Shown: positions 47,637 through 60,470 of the stretch, in pieces
How positions within the stretch are numbered: the stretch's first letter is position 1
Layout of the letters: the number at the start of each line of letters is the position of its first letter
NCBI GenBank assembly: GCA_030761205.1
Contig: JAULJL010000018.1
Span: forward strand, 10,870,501-10,934,500
Length of the DNA stretch: 64,000 bases
Source of the DNA: Fremontodendron californicum
Taxonomy: Eukaryota; Streptophyta; Magnoliopsida; Malvales; Malvaceae
Direction: 5' to 3'
Notes under the pieces: generated by a model
Told to the model about the DNA's origin: nothing
The model's input: only the letters and a program-made list of their open reading frames with translations
Database searches by the model: none
Made by a program: the position numbers and the translations under genes

Positions 47637-47863
47637 TAGACCTGATAATTTGTGTATCCGTATCGAGTTTATGTATTTTGTCGTGTCATAATCGTGTTTA
47701 AGGTATTTTATATTTATATAAACTTTGATAAGTTAATAATTCGAATTATATAGATTTTGAGACATTCGTGTATTCATATTATGTTCGTGTCGTGTTTTTA
47801 GTTATTTTTTCCGTGTCGTATTCATGTCGTGTAATCGTATCGTGTCTAATATTGCCAGGTCTA
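47637..47863. mobile_element. MITE with TAGACCTG...CAGGTCTA ends
   Basis: Starts TAGACCTGATAATTTGTGTA, ends ATTGCCAGGTCTA. The body has GTGTCGTG phrases and is the complement of the tandem repeat at 42660-43072. TTCTC-like flanks are suggestive but offset. Confidence 0.6.
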
Positions 47864-48672
47864 TTCTCTTCTTCTCTGGCCTACCAAGGAGGCTACAAAT
47901 CTTGTAATCTAATTCTATGAGCTTTTTTCCATGGAAAATGCGAATTCGCTGCCATATCTTTTGAAATGTATGTTTTTTTTTTTTTCTTCATAAAAGAGGT
48001 CGAAATTTAAGATAGAATAAATGATTGCAAATATTGAGATTCAAATCTCAAATCTGCTGAATGCTATATATTAAGAATGATTACATAAATCAACTAGTTT
48101 AAGTCTCGAGTTCACTTCATATGCCCTTTCGAATCAAAAATTATCTGAATCGTACAACTTTGGAAATTTCACTTTTTACAAGGCCTTATCTTTTTACATT
48201 AATAATCCAATTTCTTAGTAATAAAAGCAGAATCTGCATACGAGGAAAGCTTTGTTAGTTTTGTCCTACAGCAACCTACAATGCCATGCACCTAATCTTT
48301 CATCACAGGCATGGAATGGATGGTGACTTAAGCAAAACGAAAGGAACAAACCATTTTTTTCTGCAATCAGGAACAAATGATTAATCCAAATTAATCTGTG
48401 TAATTAACAAGGAAATTACATAGAAACATGACCCTCGTGGATCAAGGATAGATTAGTGATCAATGTAATCTGGAGAATAAGATTCCAATATTTGCATTCG
48501 AGGTATGATTCTTAAACATGAAGCAACATCAAAGCTTCTTTACATAGCTTGTCATCTTCATACAAAAATGGTCACTTTTCCTTCAGCTAAGTGAAGCTTG
48601 GGAATTGAAAAAAAAAAAAAAAAAACTTCGGTTCAGAGGTTGAACTACGAAACAAAAGGCTGGGGTCTTCAA

Positions 48673-51600
48673 CTACATTGTGCAACAAAGCTTTGAATCA
48701 ATTGCAGCCAAGCATATACAAAATGCTTGGTAACCTGTTAATGGATATCTGCATAAGAAAGAAATATTACATATATTTTAACTTTTCTTCGTTCTCGACT
48801 TTTAACAGCTTTCTAAATGTTTGTGCTAAATGTGAAGACCAAAATATTTTCCTTTAATGGCTGAAATCCATAACATACCTGAAATCCATAACATACTTGT
48901 ATCTGTCCACTCTGCCAAGCTGCAGAATTGTTTGCCTTCCATTCTCCTAGAAAACAATTTCAGAATAACCAAGTTAAAACTATTTCATACCACTTTCTGT
49001 GAATTGATCCCTCTTGTAAAAGGGCCTCTAGATTCAAAATCACACATTATACGTATATACGTTTTCTATCACATGCATCCATACTTTGCGTGTATGTCTG
49101 CAACAAGTATTGTGAGTGTTTGTGCACATATGTTTTTGCCTGTGACACCCCAAGAATTTTATGTACATAAGTAACAGTACTTAAATACGTAGTACTGAGG
49201 ATCATACATTATACGTATATACACTTTCTATCAGGTGCATGCGTACTTTGCATATATGTCTGCAACAAATCTTGTGAGTGTTTGTGCACATATGTGTTTG
49301 CTTGTGACACCCCAAGAATTGTATGTACATAAGTAATAGTACTTGAATACGTAGTACTGAGGATCAAACTTAAGAAATGTATGATACCTCCAATGTCAGC
49401 TGAAAATTCTTTACTGAGCTTTGTATTCTAAGTCCAGAAGCTCTTCCCCTATCTCTGAAGTCTAACTCGTATTGTTTCAACATCTGACTCAACAGAAAGC
49501 AATAAAGGGTTAGAGAGAAACTGGAGTCCAAAACCTCAATTTTGTATGATGAGAAATACACCTTTACACACTCTTACACTGTTGTAACGAGGAATCCTTG
49601 AGAATAACTTGTGGATTTTGTCCATTTCCCCCTCCCAGTCCTTAGGTAGTCCAGTAATGTGTTGCATCTACATAAAAGCAAAGAGATTATCCAGCAAAAA
49701 TATAAGGGAATCGTCAAGGATGATTGAGAGTGGACAACTCATAGATGAATCTTTTTAGCTACCTGAGTCGCATTCTTTAGCTGCATTGATTGATGCTTAG
49801 GTATATACGCCTTCATGCTTCGGTAACTCCCAGTCCATGTGGCTATGGTTGGCATGAACCTGCAGAAATAAATAAAAACAATAAACACAGAAGGGAGAGA
49901 GTGACAGAGAAATGAATTAGAAAGAGAGGGGATGTTAGGCTTACTTTACGACACCCAAGAGATGATTAGACTGTTTGTTTAACGACTTGGTGCGACCACC
50001 CTGCAATAAAGCAAATTATTAACCAATTGAAGTAAAGAATTACATTTTCTAGAGACTTATTGTACAGTTTAAACTTTTAGAGATCAAACCTGATTCCATA
50101 TATTGTATTTTGATCCGAGGAGGTTAGCTGTCATGAGTCCAACACAACTATCATCAGAATTAGACAGTATTCCTTTGGTAGTCTGAGCTATGGCAAACAC
50201 TGATTTCCCATTCCGTCGTTTGTGATAAGCTACTGCTAGTTTTCGATCCTGTCGTCCTTGACCTTCCTGTTATTTTGAAAATGCCAAAATAGATCCAAAT
50301 GTAAAAAAAAAAAAGTATATTGTAAATGATTTTTGCACAATCTGAACTAAACCATTAGTACAGTTCATTATTGACAGAAAAGCAAAAAAGAATGCTGAAA
50401 CCAGTAAACAAACCGCAATCACAGAGGAAGTTATTGATGAAATTCAAGTAGAAGATACTATGATAACTATCATGTTACTTCTTAAACACCGTAATCATTA
50501 TGACTTGTGAGCTCTGATTCTTCTCAAATTAACCTTTCATTCAACTAGAAAAGCCCAAACAAGTGATTTCATATTTGAATTCAAGAAAATTAACACTTTC
50601 ATTCAAGGTTTTTTTAAAACATTCTAGCTATTAAATTTGTATTTAGTTATTTTTATACAACTAGTAAATGAAACCAACAATTTGAATAGAAAAAAAAAAA
50701 AACTTTTGAAACTTGTAGCTGTTTATGAACCATCCGAAATACTCCAAAACATAGTTTATGGAAAATTTAAACATAAAAATGAAAGGATTTTAAGTGCTGA
50801 TCCAGATGTTCATAAAACCATAGCAAGTCTGACTATTGATGGGAAATGCTGTTAAAAAAAAACTCAAAAAAGGCTAGCAGAATTCTTAACAAGTCACAGA
50901 GATCTTACATTGGTATAAAGTGAGTACAAAGTACCACCATGGAACCCATCTGGTAAGGGTTCCTTCACAATAACACAAGTACATCTTCCTATGTCCAGTG
51001 GCAATGGCCTGCACAACAAAGCCCTAAAACAAAACCACCAAGTCAAATACATCAATAGAGAAACAATTTGGAACAGGGAAATAAAAAGAAGGATCAATCA
51101 CATGTCCAAAAATCCAGAATTAGAGTAAAAGAACTACATATACAAAACCAAAGTCACAATTCATTTAATTAAAGGGTATACAAACCATCCTTCCCAATCT
51201 TTCCCACTATATACAAGCTTTTGCTTTTTGTACATATAAATATCCACTAGACTTCAAACTTTAACCATCCAACATATTGCAATTGATTAGAAAGACTTGT
51301 TAGAAACATATGAATTACAAGCAAAAGCAGTAGGCTATGTTCAGAGACTAATTACCTATTAGGCAATGTAGACCAAGAAGAAGCTGGGGCGGCCTCTGAA
51401 TCCGAATAATCCCAAATATTCAAAGAAGTAGAATTCTCTGAATCAATGGGGTCCCATAATTTGCACCCAAAAGCCTTGTCAGGCTCATTCATTTGCATAC
51501 AGAACTGAAGGGATGACTCTTTCAAGACCTTCCCAGTAGACAAAGACTTGTAACTTGGAACTTCTTTGGAAGTATCAAAAGTACCAATAGTTGACAAAGA

Positions 51601-51846
51601 TTTCAAATGGGTAGTCTTTTTAGCCACTGAAGAAGAAGAAGAAGAAAAAGAAGACCCATTATTATTTGTTGAAGGAGCTGCATTTTCTTTGTCAACCCCA
51701 AAGATAACATTTTCCTTGTTCTCTGAAAATGATGCATGGTTTCCTTCACTGCAGCTGCGGTTGTGTTTGAGGTCAGTGAGAGGATTAACATATGGAGCAT
51801 TGTATGAAGCTTGGCGTTGAACTAAAGGATCCTTGAACTCACTCAT
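48673..51846 (-). CDS. TLP8: Tubby-like protein, TLP8 type (9 exons, 421 aa)
   Basis: A plant member of the tubby family. Tubby domains bind membrane phosphoinositides, but the role of TLP8 is poorly known. Exons on the minus strand: 51846-51356, 51023-50909, 50266-50090, 50000-49945, 49859-49763, 49667-49578, 49483-49388, 48946-48879, 48748-48673. All introns are GT-AG and the frame is intact. The first ~160 residues are Ser/Asn-rich and poorly structured, ending SEAAPASSWSTLPNR. The tubby C-terminal domain follows: PLPLDIGRCTCVIVKEPLP, GLMTANLLGSKYNIW, FMPTIATWTGSYR, LDFRDRGRASGLRIQSSVKN, FCICLAAIDSKLCCTM at the end. No N-terminal F-box is seen, consistent with TLP8. The first ATG of the frame is at 51846, since an upstream in-frame GTG is not a plausible plant start. 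Confidence 0.92.
49036..49363. repeat. ~163-bp tandem duplication in intron 7 of the tubby-like gene
   Basis: Two neighbouring copies, both containing 'attatacgtatatac', 'gtgagtgtttgtgcacatat', 'gtgacaccccaagaatt' and 'acgtagtactgagg', differ at scattered bases. The plus-strand open frame 48857-49174 crosses it and exon 8 and is a shadow. Confidence 0.85.
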
Positions 51847-51899
51847 TGTTGTTTGAGAAAGAAGCACAGATCTAGAATTCTGGGTTTTGGTTAGATTGC

Positions 51900-52100
51900 T
51901 TGAAAACCAATCCTTTGTTTGAGAAATGAAGGTTCCGAGTGTCTTTACCAGGTGCCAACTACTACTTAGTAGGGGTAGTAACTAAAGGTTCATTATGATT
52001 TTGCCACGTCAACTTCAATGTGGGCTTAATCCACGTGGCGAAATCAGAATGGAGAAATAAGCAGGCAGGCAAAGATTTGAAGGGGAAAGAAAAGGTTTTG
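51900..52100 (-). promoter_or_regulatory. Putative promoter region of the tubby-like gene with a G-box
   Basis: CCACGTGGCG at 52031-52040 contains the palindrome CACGTG, and GCCACGTCAA lies near 52002, about 160-190 bp before the start codon. Such elements bind bZIP/bHLH factors. Whether they act here is unknown. Confidence 0.4.
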
Positions 52101-52944
52101 AATTTGAAAAGTATAGGGAAATGTGTGGGATGTGCCGTGTTTGGTAAAGATTAACGGTAACTATTCAAAGCTTGTTGTCCTTTTGTGCATGGGTTATGTT
52201 GGAAATTGAGAATTTTGATCAAATATCAATGAAACTGGTTTTGTTTTTTTACATGGACGAGAAAGCGGGAACAGGGTTTGAATCTTTTGAATATATAACA
52301 CATTATTAAGGTTATGTTTGGTTGTACAAAATAATCATTTCATTGTTGGCCAAATAAAAATTTATTTCATAGTTTGGTTCAAATTTTGAAAGGGAATGGT
52401 TATTTCGGTTAAAGGATCTATTTTGGTTTGACCATGAATACCCATTCCTTTACATAGTATTAACTATTCCATGTCATCAAGAATTAAAAAAACTATTTTA
52501 TGGATCATTTTATTTTTAATATTTTATTTTTTGAAATTTTCAAATTTATTCCGAGCATTGGAGAAAGAATTCCGCACCATCGTTGATTGCGAAAAAAAAA
52601 ATCATCTAAATGCAACAATGTGAAGCTATTACTTTTAGAAGATTAAAAGGGGCCACTTGCTACCAAAACTCGGCGATAAAAAAGCAAAAAATGGTGGCCA
52701 AACAGCTAGATGTAGTTGTGGGTAAAGCCTAAATGGCATGCCGACAGCCAATTTTGGCAATAAAAATACCAAAAAAGCGTCCCAAGTAGCCAAATCCAAA
52801 GGATGGCTTTTACAACAATTTGATTTGACCCTGGAAGCCTTGAAACGTTGCTTCATGCAGTTGGATTTTGGATCAGAGTTGCTCATGTCCAAATTTATCG
52901 TGGTTTTTTATGAAAAATTTTATAAAATAAAGATGGTCTGGGAA
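52101..52944. other. Intergenic DNA with no gene seen
   Basis: AT-rich, with loosely repeated phrases such as 'gccaattttggcaataaaaa' near 52670-52770. The small open frames on both strands overlap each other and show no domain. Confidence 0.5.
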
Positions 52945-53205
52945 TGTCGGAATTGGTATTACGATGTTCAAGTAAATGTTTGTCCAATAAATTGAGAGAG
53001 ATAATATAAATAAACGAAAAATGAGGAGTGAATAACATGCTTGTCTCTATGAAGACTTTCACTTTTATATATAAGGCATATGAGTAGTGTGGTTACTAAA
53101 TACCTCTAGGGTCTTTTAGGGTATAACAATTGGCCCATGTGCGAAAATACTTATAAAGTGACCCCTTTCGAGTCTTTTGCAATTTTTGTATTAACTTAGA
53201 TTACT
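52945..53205. repeat. Left arm of an inverted repeat flanking the copia element
   Basis: Phrases such as GATGTTCAAGTAAATGTTTG, AGAGTGAATAAC-like sequence, AAGGCATATGAGTAGTGTGG and CTTATAAAGTGACCCC-like sequence recur as complements within 60760-61020. The arms are about 260 bp and diverged. Confidence 0.7.
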
Positions 53206-53275
53206 ATGCATACATACATATAAGCAAGTAACTTAGATTACTATGCATACATACATATAAGCGAGTAACTCAAGT
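53202..53275. repeat. 37-bp tandem duplication
   Basis: Two neighbouring copies of CTTAGATTACTATGCATACA followed by TACATATAAGC(A/G)AGTAA, differing at about one base. Confidence 0.85.
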
Positions 53276-53474
53276 TATTACGTATACACGTTCGTCAAAC
53301 ACACACAAAACAATAAATGCACAATAATCTGATCTTCCCAAGACGATCTATTTCTGACGATTTCAGAAATCAATCCTCGTGCGTTCACTCGATCATCCGA
53401 GGCGATCGGATAGACAAACACTCTAACGAAGGACGCCAAGCTATAATCAGCCATATCTAAATACAAATACAGTG

Positions 53475-53479
53475 ATCTC
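53475..53479. repeat. 5-bp target-site duplication ATCTC (left copy)
   Basis: ATCTC lies directly before the copia LTR and recurs at 60471-60475 directly after the other LTR. Confidence 0.85.
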
Positions 53480-53940
53480 TGTTGGAACAGACGCCCATAA
53501 TGGGCAGTTCCATTCCCGTAAATGGAAGTTATTGTTGTTTTGAAATAAAACAACTGCCAATGGGCAGTTAATTAAAAATAATAAAAGGAAGAAAACTTCC
53601 TCTTTACAATAACAATTCATTCGGCCATTAGCCGTAAAAAAAAAAATAATCCCCATTAGGCCATGAGAGATGACTCTTCATTCGGCCATTATAAAAAAAA
53701 AATGAGACTTGTTCATTCGGCTAAGGCCGAGAGAAATAAAAGAAGAGAAAACAAGTTTTTTCGAAAGCAATACTTAAATCTTTCTACATTCTCGAAGAAC
53801 TTAGTGCTGTGGCAATTAGACAATTTTCGATTACGTGATTTTGTCTCCGACTAGTGAATCAAAATCGGGTTCATCATCGAACGATCCTGTAAGTTATTTA
53901 ATTCCGCATTTGTTATAGATTATTTACGTGATAATCTACA
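53480..53940 (+). repeat. 5' LTR of the copia element
   Basis: 461 bp, TGTTGGAACAGACGCCCATA to TACGTGATAATCTACA. It contains a short inverted pair, AACTGCCCATT-type, near 53500-53570 and repeats of CATTCGGCCATTA. Confidence 0.93.
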
Positions 53941-53954
53941 TTGGTATCAGAGCC
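53941..53954 (+). promoter_or_regulatory. Primer-binding site of the copia element
   Basis: TTGGTATCAGAGCC directly follows the 5' LTR. TGGTATCAGAGC is the common complement to the 3' end of plant initiator Met tRNA. Confidence 0.92.
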
Positions 53955-55860
53955 TGTAGGTTTTGATTTTTTGTATGTTTGTGTAAGAACAAGAACATAG
54001 ACATTATTAAACCGAGTTTCTGGTGAGATGCTTAAATCCACCGGAATACGTCCGGATTCTATGAATTATTATACAAGTGTGTATAAGATCATGAAACTTG
54101 CATAATTTAATATTTTTTTATTTGTTGGATCCTAAGTTCGATTTTTTTTAGAAATTGTGAATTTTGATGAAAACCGGGATTGAAATTGTGATTTTTTGAA
54201 TTTCTAAAAAAAAAAAAAGGGATTTGTATGTCTGGTTTAGGAATTCAAATGCCTTATAAAATTTTCAAAACTACAGTGTTTTTAATGAGGCATTCGAATA
54301 CCCTCCTTAGAGCATTCGGATGCCCACGGTAAAATTTAAAACAACTTATTTTTAAAATGCCAAAGATCAAATTTTACCTGGTTTATTTGATCTTAAACTT
54401 TTTTATTTAAATCTTAAGAGTCTTGATAACACAAAATTGATTAAATTTTGTATTTTAATCATTATGAAATTTGTGTTGTGAATATGTTATATAAAACATA
54501 TTTTTCTATATTTGTTATAGAAGTTAATGCCTAGAATTGTCCAGACTCTGATGGTCATGAGAACCATGGAACAATTTCTAAGAGTCGGTAGGTTGCTATG
54601 AGAACTAGATAACTATCGAATAGATCCAAATAATAATATTATCGTACACATCATTACTCTTAATGAGAAAATCCAAAAGTTTATTTGAAGTGGCAATATG
54701 TTAATAAAAAGTGATATCGTAACAAATTTATGGTGTTACAAAACACACTTCATACTCAAAAAGATCTTCTTAAAGATTTTTGGATGTCTAAGACAGAAAA
54801 CGGTCACATCGAGGATTATGAAACCTTTATTAAAACTTTTGTGAAAGTGTATGTGAAGATGAGGGCAAAGAGGACTGTGACCTTCTCAATCGGCCCTAAT
54901 CTTCATAATTAAAAAACGCAAGGTTGTAGGAAATCCATGGATGTCTGACTTATTTTTTAAGCTACCGAAGAAATTTTTGGATTCTATTCTAGTCACCAGA
55001 AAAATCATAGTTTATTGATTAGTTGTTTTAAGAAACCTCTAATTAGAAATAGTTTATCAATTTTTTTTAAGAACGTATGAGATTTTTATTTATCTATGTG
55101 ATAAATTAGCAAAATTATGAGTAATCTTGCAATTAGCGGGAGTCCTAAGATATTCGTTATCTTGGAATAGAAACTTTGCATAATGAAATAAGTTAGTGAT
55201 GACTAAACATATTGTTATGGAATTTGACTGTGAAACTTAGTGAGCTTTTGGTTCCATACTATATGGATGGTTGTCATTGATTTTATTTTGGATTGTGACA
55301 AAATAAATGTGTGTATGCTAGGCATTAATTAGTGCATGTATGTCTTATTATAGAATATCCTGTGAAATGACAACTGCTTCCAAATATATTAAAGTTGAGT
55401 TTAACAAAGGTGAGAAGCTCAACGAAGTTTAATTATGAGATTTGGAGTATGAAAAATCCAATATGTGCTGAATAAGCAAGATGTTCTGGAAGTTCTAAAT
55501 AATGTCCTAGAAGAGCCTGTAAATGGGTATACGACCCAACATAGAATGGACCAAGAGGCTTACAAAGCCTGAAAAAAGAAAAACTTCATTGCTTGCATTA
55601 CTTTGCTAAGCAGTATGGAGAATGAAAGTGCATCTTATCCAAAATGAAAGCATCAAAATGTTTGAGGATATTTGAAGGCATTTACAGTTTTAAAAAGATC
55701 AGATCGAGGGATCTAAGCCTAATGCCGATGTTTATATGGCTGGAACAAGTTCCATAGAAGCTCCGAGCTTCATACGAAAGCCATATCATGGGTACGAAGA
55801 AAGACTGGCATGGCTCATTAAAAGAATAACAAGTCTAAGACTGCCATAGACCATGTAGCA
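53955..55860 (+). pseudogene. Degraded leader and gag region of the copia element
   Basis: This is the expected site of gag, but stops occur throughout and no full capsid domain or CCHC zinc knuckle can be read. The longest open piece (54730-54912) is 60 codons and not diagnostic. I assign it by position only. Confidence 0.5.
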
Positions 55861-55959
55861 CATGACAGATATGTGTTTGTGAATTTTTGTCAAATTTCGT
55901 AGGGACAAAGTAAATTTGTGTGGGAAACAACTCAAGAGTTGAAGTGAAGGGAATCAGTA

Positions 55960-56890
55960 CATGCAAGTTGTGTGTGCAAGGTGGCCGATCTCTTATCCTA
56001 CATAACATGTTGTTTGCTCCCGATATTTGACGAAATTTGGTTTTGTCATTGTTCTTCTTAACCTAGGATTTAATTTGAACTTCAAAACATTGGTGTTAAT
56101 TTGTTTTTCGGAACAAATTACTATGGTTCTAGATATTCATCGAATGATTTTATTGTTTTGGATGTTGACTACGCTTCGTGTAGTTTGTATCAATAATGCT
56201 AGTTTTTCCCTAATTACTTCTTCAAGTAATGCAAATATCAGTGTGGATATTTGACATGCAAGACTATGCCATAATGGGCAACAAAGGATGGATAGATTAG
56301 CTAAAGAGGGATTACTAAGCCCTATTGAAAAAGTTAATCTATCAACGTGTAAAAAATGTATAGTGGGAAAAATAGCAAGAAAACCATTTGGTAAAAGGAC
56401 TAGAGTCTAATTTCCATTGCAACTTGTACATTCCGATACTTGTGGCCTAATGAATGTAAGGGCACGAAGTGGAGAAATATATTTCATCACATTCATCAAT
56501 GATCATACACGTTACTGGTTTTGTCTATTTGATTTCCCACAAAAAAAAAAAATTGAAGCTTTAGAGTGCTTCAGAAAATATATGATTTTTGTGGAAAAAC
56601 AATTAGATAAAAATGTTAAGGCATTAAGAACGGATCGGAGATATTAGTATTTGTCTGATCAGTTCAAACATTTATGTGATGAAAAAGGAATAGATAGGCA
56701 GTTAACCATTCTGATGACTCCACAACAAAATGGTATAGCGGATAAAAGAAATAGAACTCTTTTGAAAATTGTTAGGTTTATGATGGCCCAAGCAAATTTG
56801 CCTATCATCTTTTAGGGTGATGCCTTACTAACAGCTGCTTATATATTTAATAGAGTATCCTCCAAGTCAGTTACATCCACCCTCTATGAA
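55960..56890 (+). pseudogene. Integrase region of the copia element (disrupted)
   Basis: A pre-integrase zinc-binding segment is traceable near 56250-56370 (CHNGQQRMDRL ... STCKKCIVGK). The core follows with LVHSDTCGLMNVRARSG, FITFINDHTRYW and, after a stop near 56645, PQQNGIADKRNR. In active elements the latter motif usually has Glu where this copy reads Asp (IAD), so a catalytic residue also seems lost. Stops and frame changes separate the pieces. Confidence 0.8.
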
Positions 56891-57160
56891 TGATGGACTA
56901 GTAGAAAACCCGATCTTAGTAATCTAAGACCTTGGGGTTTCTTTGCCTACGTTCATGAGCCTGCTCATCAACATGAAAAGTTAGGTCCTAAAAGGCAAAA
57001 AAAGTATATTTGTAAGATACTCTGATTATTCAAAGGGGAACATATTTATTGATGAACAAGCAAGTGAGAGTGTAGCTGAATTTAAATCACGAGATGCCAC
57101 TTTTTTGAAAAATGATTTTCCAAGTAGGGTGAGATTAATCAGGATATATCTTTTTATGAG

Positions 57161-58190
57161 ATGGAAGATCCTAACGATTTGATTATTGCAAATCGACTAA
57201 TGCATATTCTTGATAATGCACCAACAGTATCTCATCCAAGTGGGAGCATGACTAAAGATGATGAATTTGTTTCACAAGAATCACAAGTTATGCGTAGTAA
57301 TAGTGGAAAATTTCTTCAACGTCGTTTTGACATAGAGGGAGAAGCTTTCATGATTACCCCACAAGATGAAGAAGAGCCAAGAAATGTTCAAAAAGTTCTT
57401 TCTTCTGTAGTTAAAGAAAAATGGATTAAGGCAATGGAAGAAGAGATGGAGTCAATGAGATCAAACAAGTTTAGTAATTGGTTGATCCACCTAAAGGACA
57501 AAAACAATAAGGAACAAATAGGTTCTCAAGATTAAGCGTAAGTAGCTAAGGGGTATACTCAACAAGAGAGAATTGGTTATGAAAAGACTTTCTCTCATGT
57601 TGTAAGGTTTACCTCTATACGCTTAATTCTGGCCATAGTAGCAAGTTTAGATTTAAAGTTGCATCAAATGGATGTAAAAACTGCTTTTCTAAATTGAGAA
57701 TTGGAAGATGAAATTTACATGGAACAACTAGTAGGTTTCATTGACAAAGGCAAGAGCACAAAGTGTGCAAGTTATGAAAATCAATTTATGGTCTTAAGAA
57801 TCTTCCAAACAGTGATATATTAGATTTCATCAAGCAATCATTTTGTATGATTGTATCATGATTGATGAGGATCACTGTGTGTATGTCAAAAGAACCAAAG
57901 ACAAGTTTGTGATCTTGTCACTTTATATGGATGACATACTGTTGGTCGGAAATGTAAGGAGTATATTATTATGAAGAAAATTTGGTTGTCCTTTTGAGGT
58001 GAATGACATGGGCGAAGCAGCTTACATTCTTGGAGTGAAAATCACTCGGGATCGTTTTAAGAAATTTCTTGCTCTTTCACGAGAGTCATATATTAAGAAA
58101 GTTCTTGAACGATTCCAAATGCAAGACTGCAAGCCAATTGGTACTCCTATTGCAAAAGGCAAAGGCCTGAGTAAAAGAATGTGTCCTTAG
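57161..58190 (+). pseudogene. Reverse transcriptase region of the copia element (disrupted)
   Basis: Pieces in order: EKWIKAMEEEMESM (about 57418-57460), LKLHQMDVKTAFLN before a stop (about 57650-57695), the catalytic LYMDDILLVGN (YMDD codons 57924-57935) and VNDMGEAAYILGVKITRDR with LERFQMQDCKPIGTP (57999-58140). This is the TNT1-94-like arrangement common in plants. At least two frameshifts and several stops split it. Confidence 0.85.
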
Positions 58191-58211
58191 ACTCTACAAG
58201 AAAAGGAACAA

Positions 58212-58885
58212 ATGGCAAGAGTTCCTTATTCCAGTCCTGTGGGAAGCCTTATTTATGCTATGATGTGCATAAGGCCGGATATCTGTTACGCAGTTGGACT
58301 CGTAAATCGATATCAATTGAATCCAGGTCAACCCCATTGGAAATTAATTAAAAAGGATATTGAGGTATCTAAAAGGCATTATGGACTATTCGTTATGCTA
58401 TTAAGAAGTGATTTGCATCTAATCGGGTATACAGACGTCGATTAGGGAGGATATTTAGATGAGAGGAAATCTACCTCCAGATATGTTTTCTTACTTAATA
58501 AAGGACTCCTGAAGTACTAAGAAACAAACTTGAATAGCATTGTCCATTATGTAAACTGAATTTATGGCATTTTGAGTGACGGTGCAAGAAGGTGTTTGGT
58601 TTAAGAGATTTTTGAATCATTTGAGATTTAATAAAGATGCATCAAACTCAATGTTGGTGAATTGCGATAGTCAAGTTGCAATTGCATTCACGAAAATCTC
58701 AAATATCATTCAAGGACCAAACACATAGATACCAGTATAATTTTGTGATAGACATGATTGCGTATAAAGAAGTCAACAAGCAGTACATATCTATGCATAA
58801 GATCATTGTAGATTGGTTTACAAAACCGGTTCCTAGAGATGTGTATAATGTACATGTTAGATATCTAGAAGTGCGTAGGATTTAA
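58212..58885 (+). pseudogene. RNase H region of the copia element (disrupted)
   Basis: VPYSSPVGSLIYAMMCIRPD and IGYTDVD are the usual start of copia RNase H (catalytic Asp in TDVD/TDAD), followed by a stop at 58442, then GGYLDERKSTSRYVF in frame. The C-terminal part (58676-58885) includes HRYQYNFVIDMI and DWFTKPVPRDVY, matching the end of copia polyproteins. Confidence 0.83.
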
Positions 58886-60002
58886 TGTGCTTGCTAAGTT
58901 GTTCAAGTTGAACAATTTGTTATTTCCCATTTATGTTTATTGTTGACAATAATTAATGCATACTAAAGTTTAGTACTTTATTTCATGAAAGCATACACAC
59001 ATGTATATATATATATGTTATTTACATATATGAGACTAAAAGTATGTCGGACAGATGATTGGCCTTATCACACAAGCAATCACCTCTAAAGCTTAGTGTC
59101 GGTAGAGATGAGATTAGTTTTAAGCTTTAAAACTAAGAGTTTTTGAGAGCTTGAGCTTAAAACGGAATCGCCTTGATAACGATTCAAGATGAGGTCATAT
59201 AGTAATGAGTTTATGATCGAAAGTGAATGGTCCCATAATTCACTTTATCTGTCTATGTATGCCAGGTGGAAGTCCTGTTATTGAGTTTATTAAGAAAGTA
59301 GAGTTATGGACTAAAGTTAGATGCTGAATGTATCTGAACTATCACCTGTACGATATTGATATTGTGATAAAGACATACGCTCCAAGGGAAAAGGAGAGTA
59401 ATACTGTAGCATGTGTTCCATACCACATGTGCATTATTCGACCAATATGGGTAATAGAAGAATTGATCTCTACTTCTAAGTTGTGTGAGACCTATGAGAT
59501 CAACTAAGGATCTCTAATTAGTACCCTTATGACTTTTGACTATTTCTTAAAGTTTAAGTTCAATGTTAGTTATCTTAGAATGTTGCCAATGGTCATATAT
59601 GATTCGATCTAAATGGGACATATCTAGATAACAGTTGAATTGGAATGGAGAGATTCGAGGAAAAGGGAATATCATTTTATTGTCTCATTCGATTGTATTC
59701 ACTGGTCGACCAATTGTGTTTTAAATGGTAAACACAATTGTGAATACAAAAGTTTTATTATATCACTGATATAATAGAGATCACAAGAAACTTAAAATGT
59801 GACTAAATGGATCTGGGGTTCTGCATACTTACTTTACTTAAATATTTGAGTTGCTATATATACCTAACAGTTGTATAGCAGCCAGCTCTCGAGATCATGA
59901 AGTATGCTGGTCGCACGGCCTATTTTCTTGTATGAACTTTGTAGAGAGAAGAGATATGGGTCTCTTGAAATTGATTATGAGAGTATCGTACCCATTACGT
60001 GC
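58886..60002 (+). other. Long 3' non-coding part of the copia element
   Basis: About 1.1 kb between the RNase H end and the polypurine tract, unusually long for a 7-kb copia element. No domain was found in six frames. Confidence 0.6.
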
Positions 60003-60012
60003 GAGTGGGAGA
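60003..60012 (+). promoter_or_regulatory. Polypurine tract of the copia element
   Basis: GAGTGGGAGA directly precedes the 3' LTR start TGTTGGAACA, the normal place of the plus-strand primer. Confidence 0.85.
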
Positions 60013-60470
60013 TGTTGGAACAGACGCCCATAATGGGCAGTTCCATTCCCGTAAATGGAAGTTATTGTTGTTTTGAAATAAAACAACTGCCAATGGGCAG
60101 TTAATTCAAAATAATAAAAGAAAGAAAACTTCCTTTTAACAATAACAATCCATTCGGCCATTAGATGTAAAAAAAAAAAATCTCCATTAGACCATGAGAG
60201 ATGACTCTTCATTCGGCCATTATAACAGAAAATGAGACTTGTTCATTCGGCTAAGGCCGAGAGAAAGAAAAGAAGAGAAAACAAGTTTTCTCGAAAGCAA
60301 TACTTAAATCTCTCTACATTCTCGAAGAACTTAGTGCTGTGGCAATTAGACACTTTTCGATTACGTGATTATGTCTCCGACTAGTGAATCAAAATCGGGT
60401 TCATCATTGAATGATCTTGTAAGTTATTTAATTTTGCATTTGTTGTAGATTATTTACGTGATAATCTACA
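60013..60470 (+). repeat. 3' LTR of the copia element
   Basis: 458 bp, the partner of 53480-53940, with matching ends and about 95% similarity by eye. Confidence 0.93.

Larger units (their letters stand above)
53480..60470 (+). mobile_element. Ty1/copia LTR retrotransposon, decayed
   Basis: About 7.0 kb with TG...CA LTRs at both ends, an initiator-Met-tRNA type primer-binding site, integrase before reverse transcriptase (the copia order), RNase H, about 1.1 kb of 3' non-coding DNA and a polypurine tract. ATCTC duplications flank it. LTRs differ at roughly 20 sites and a few small indels over ~460 bp. The coding part has many stops and frameshifts. Confidence 0.93.

Noticed and set aside
57161..58885. 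Host genes encoding copia-like proteins
   Set aside because: All pieces lie between LTRs with matching target duplications and are interrupted by stops.
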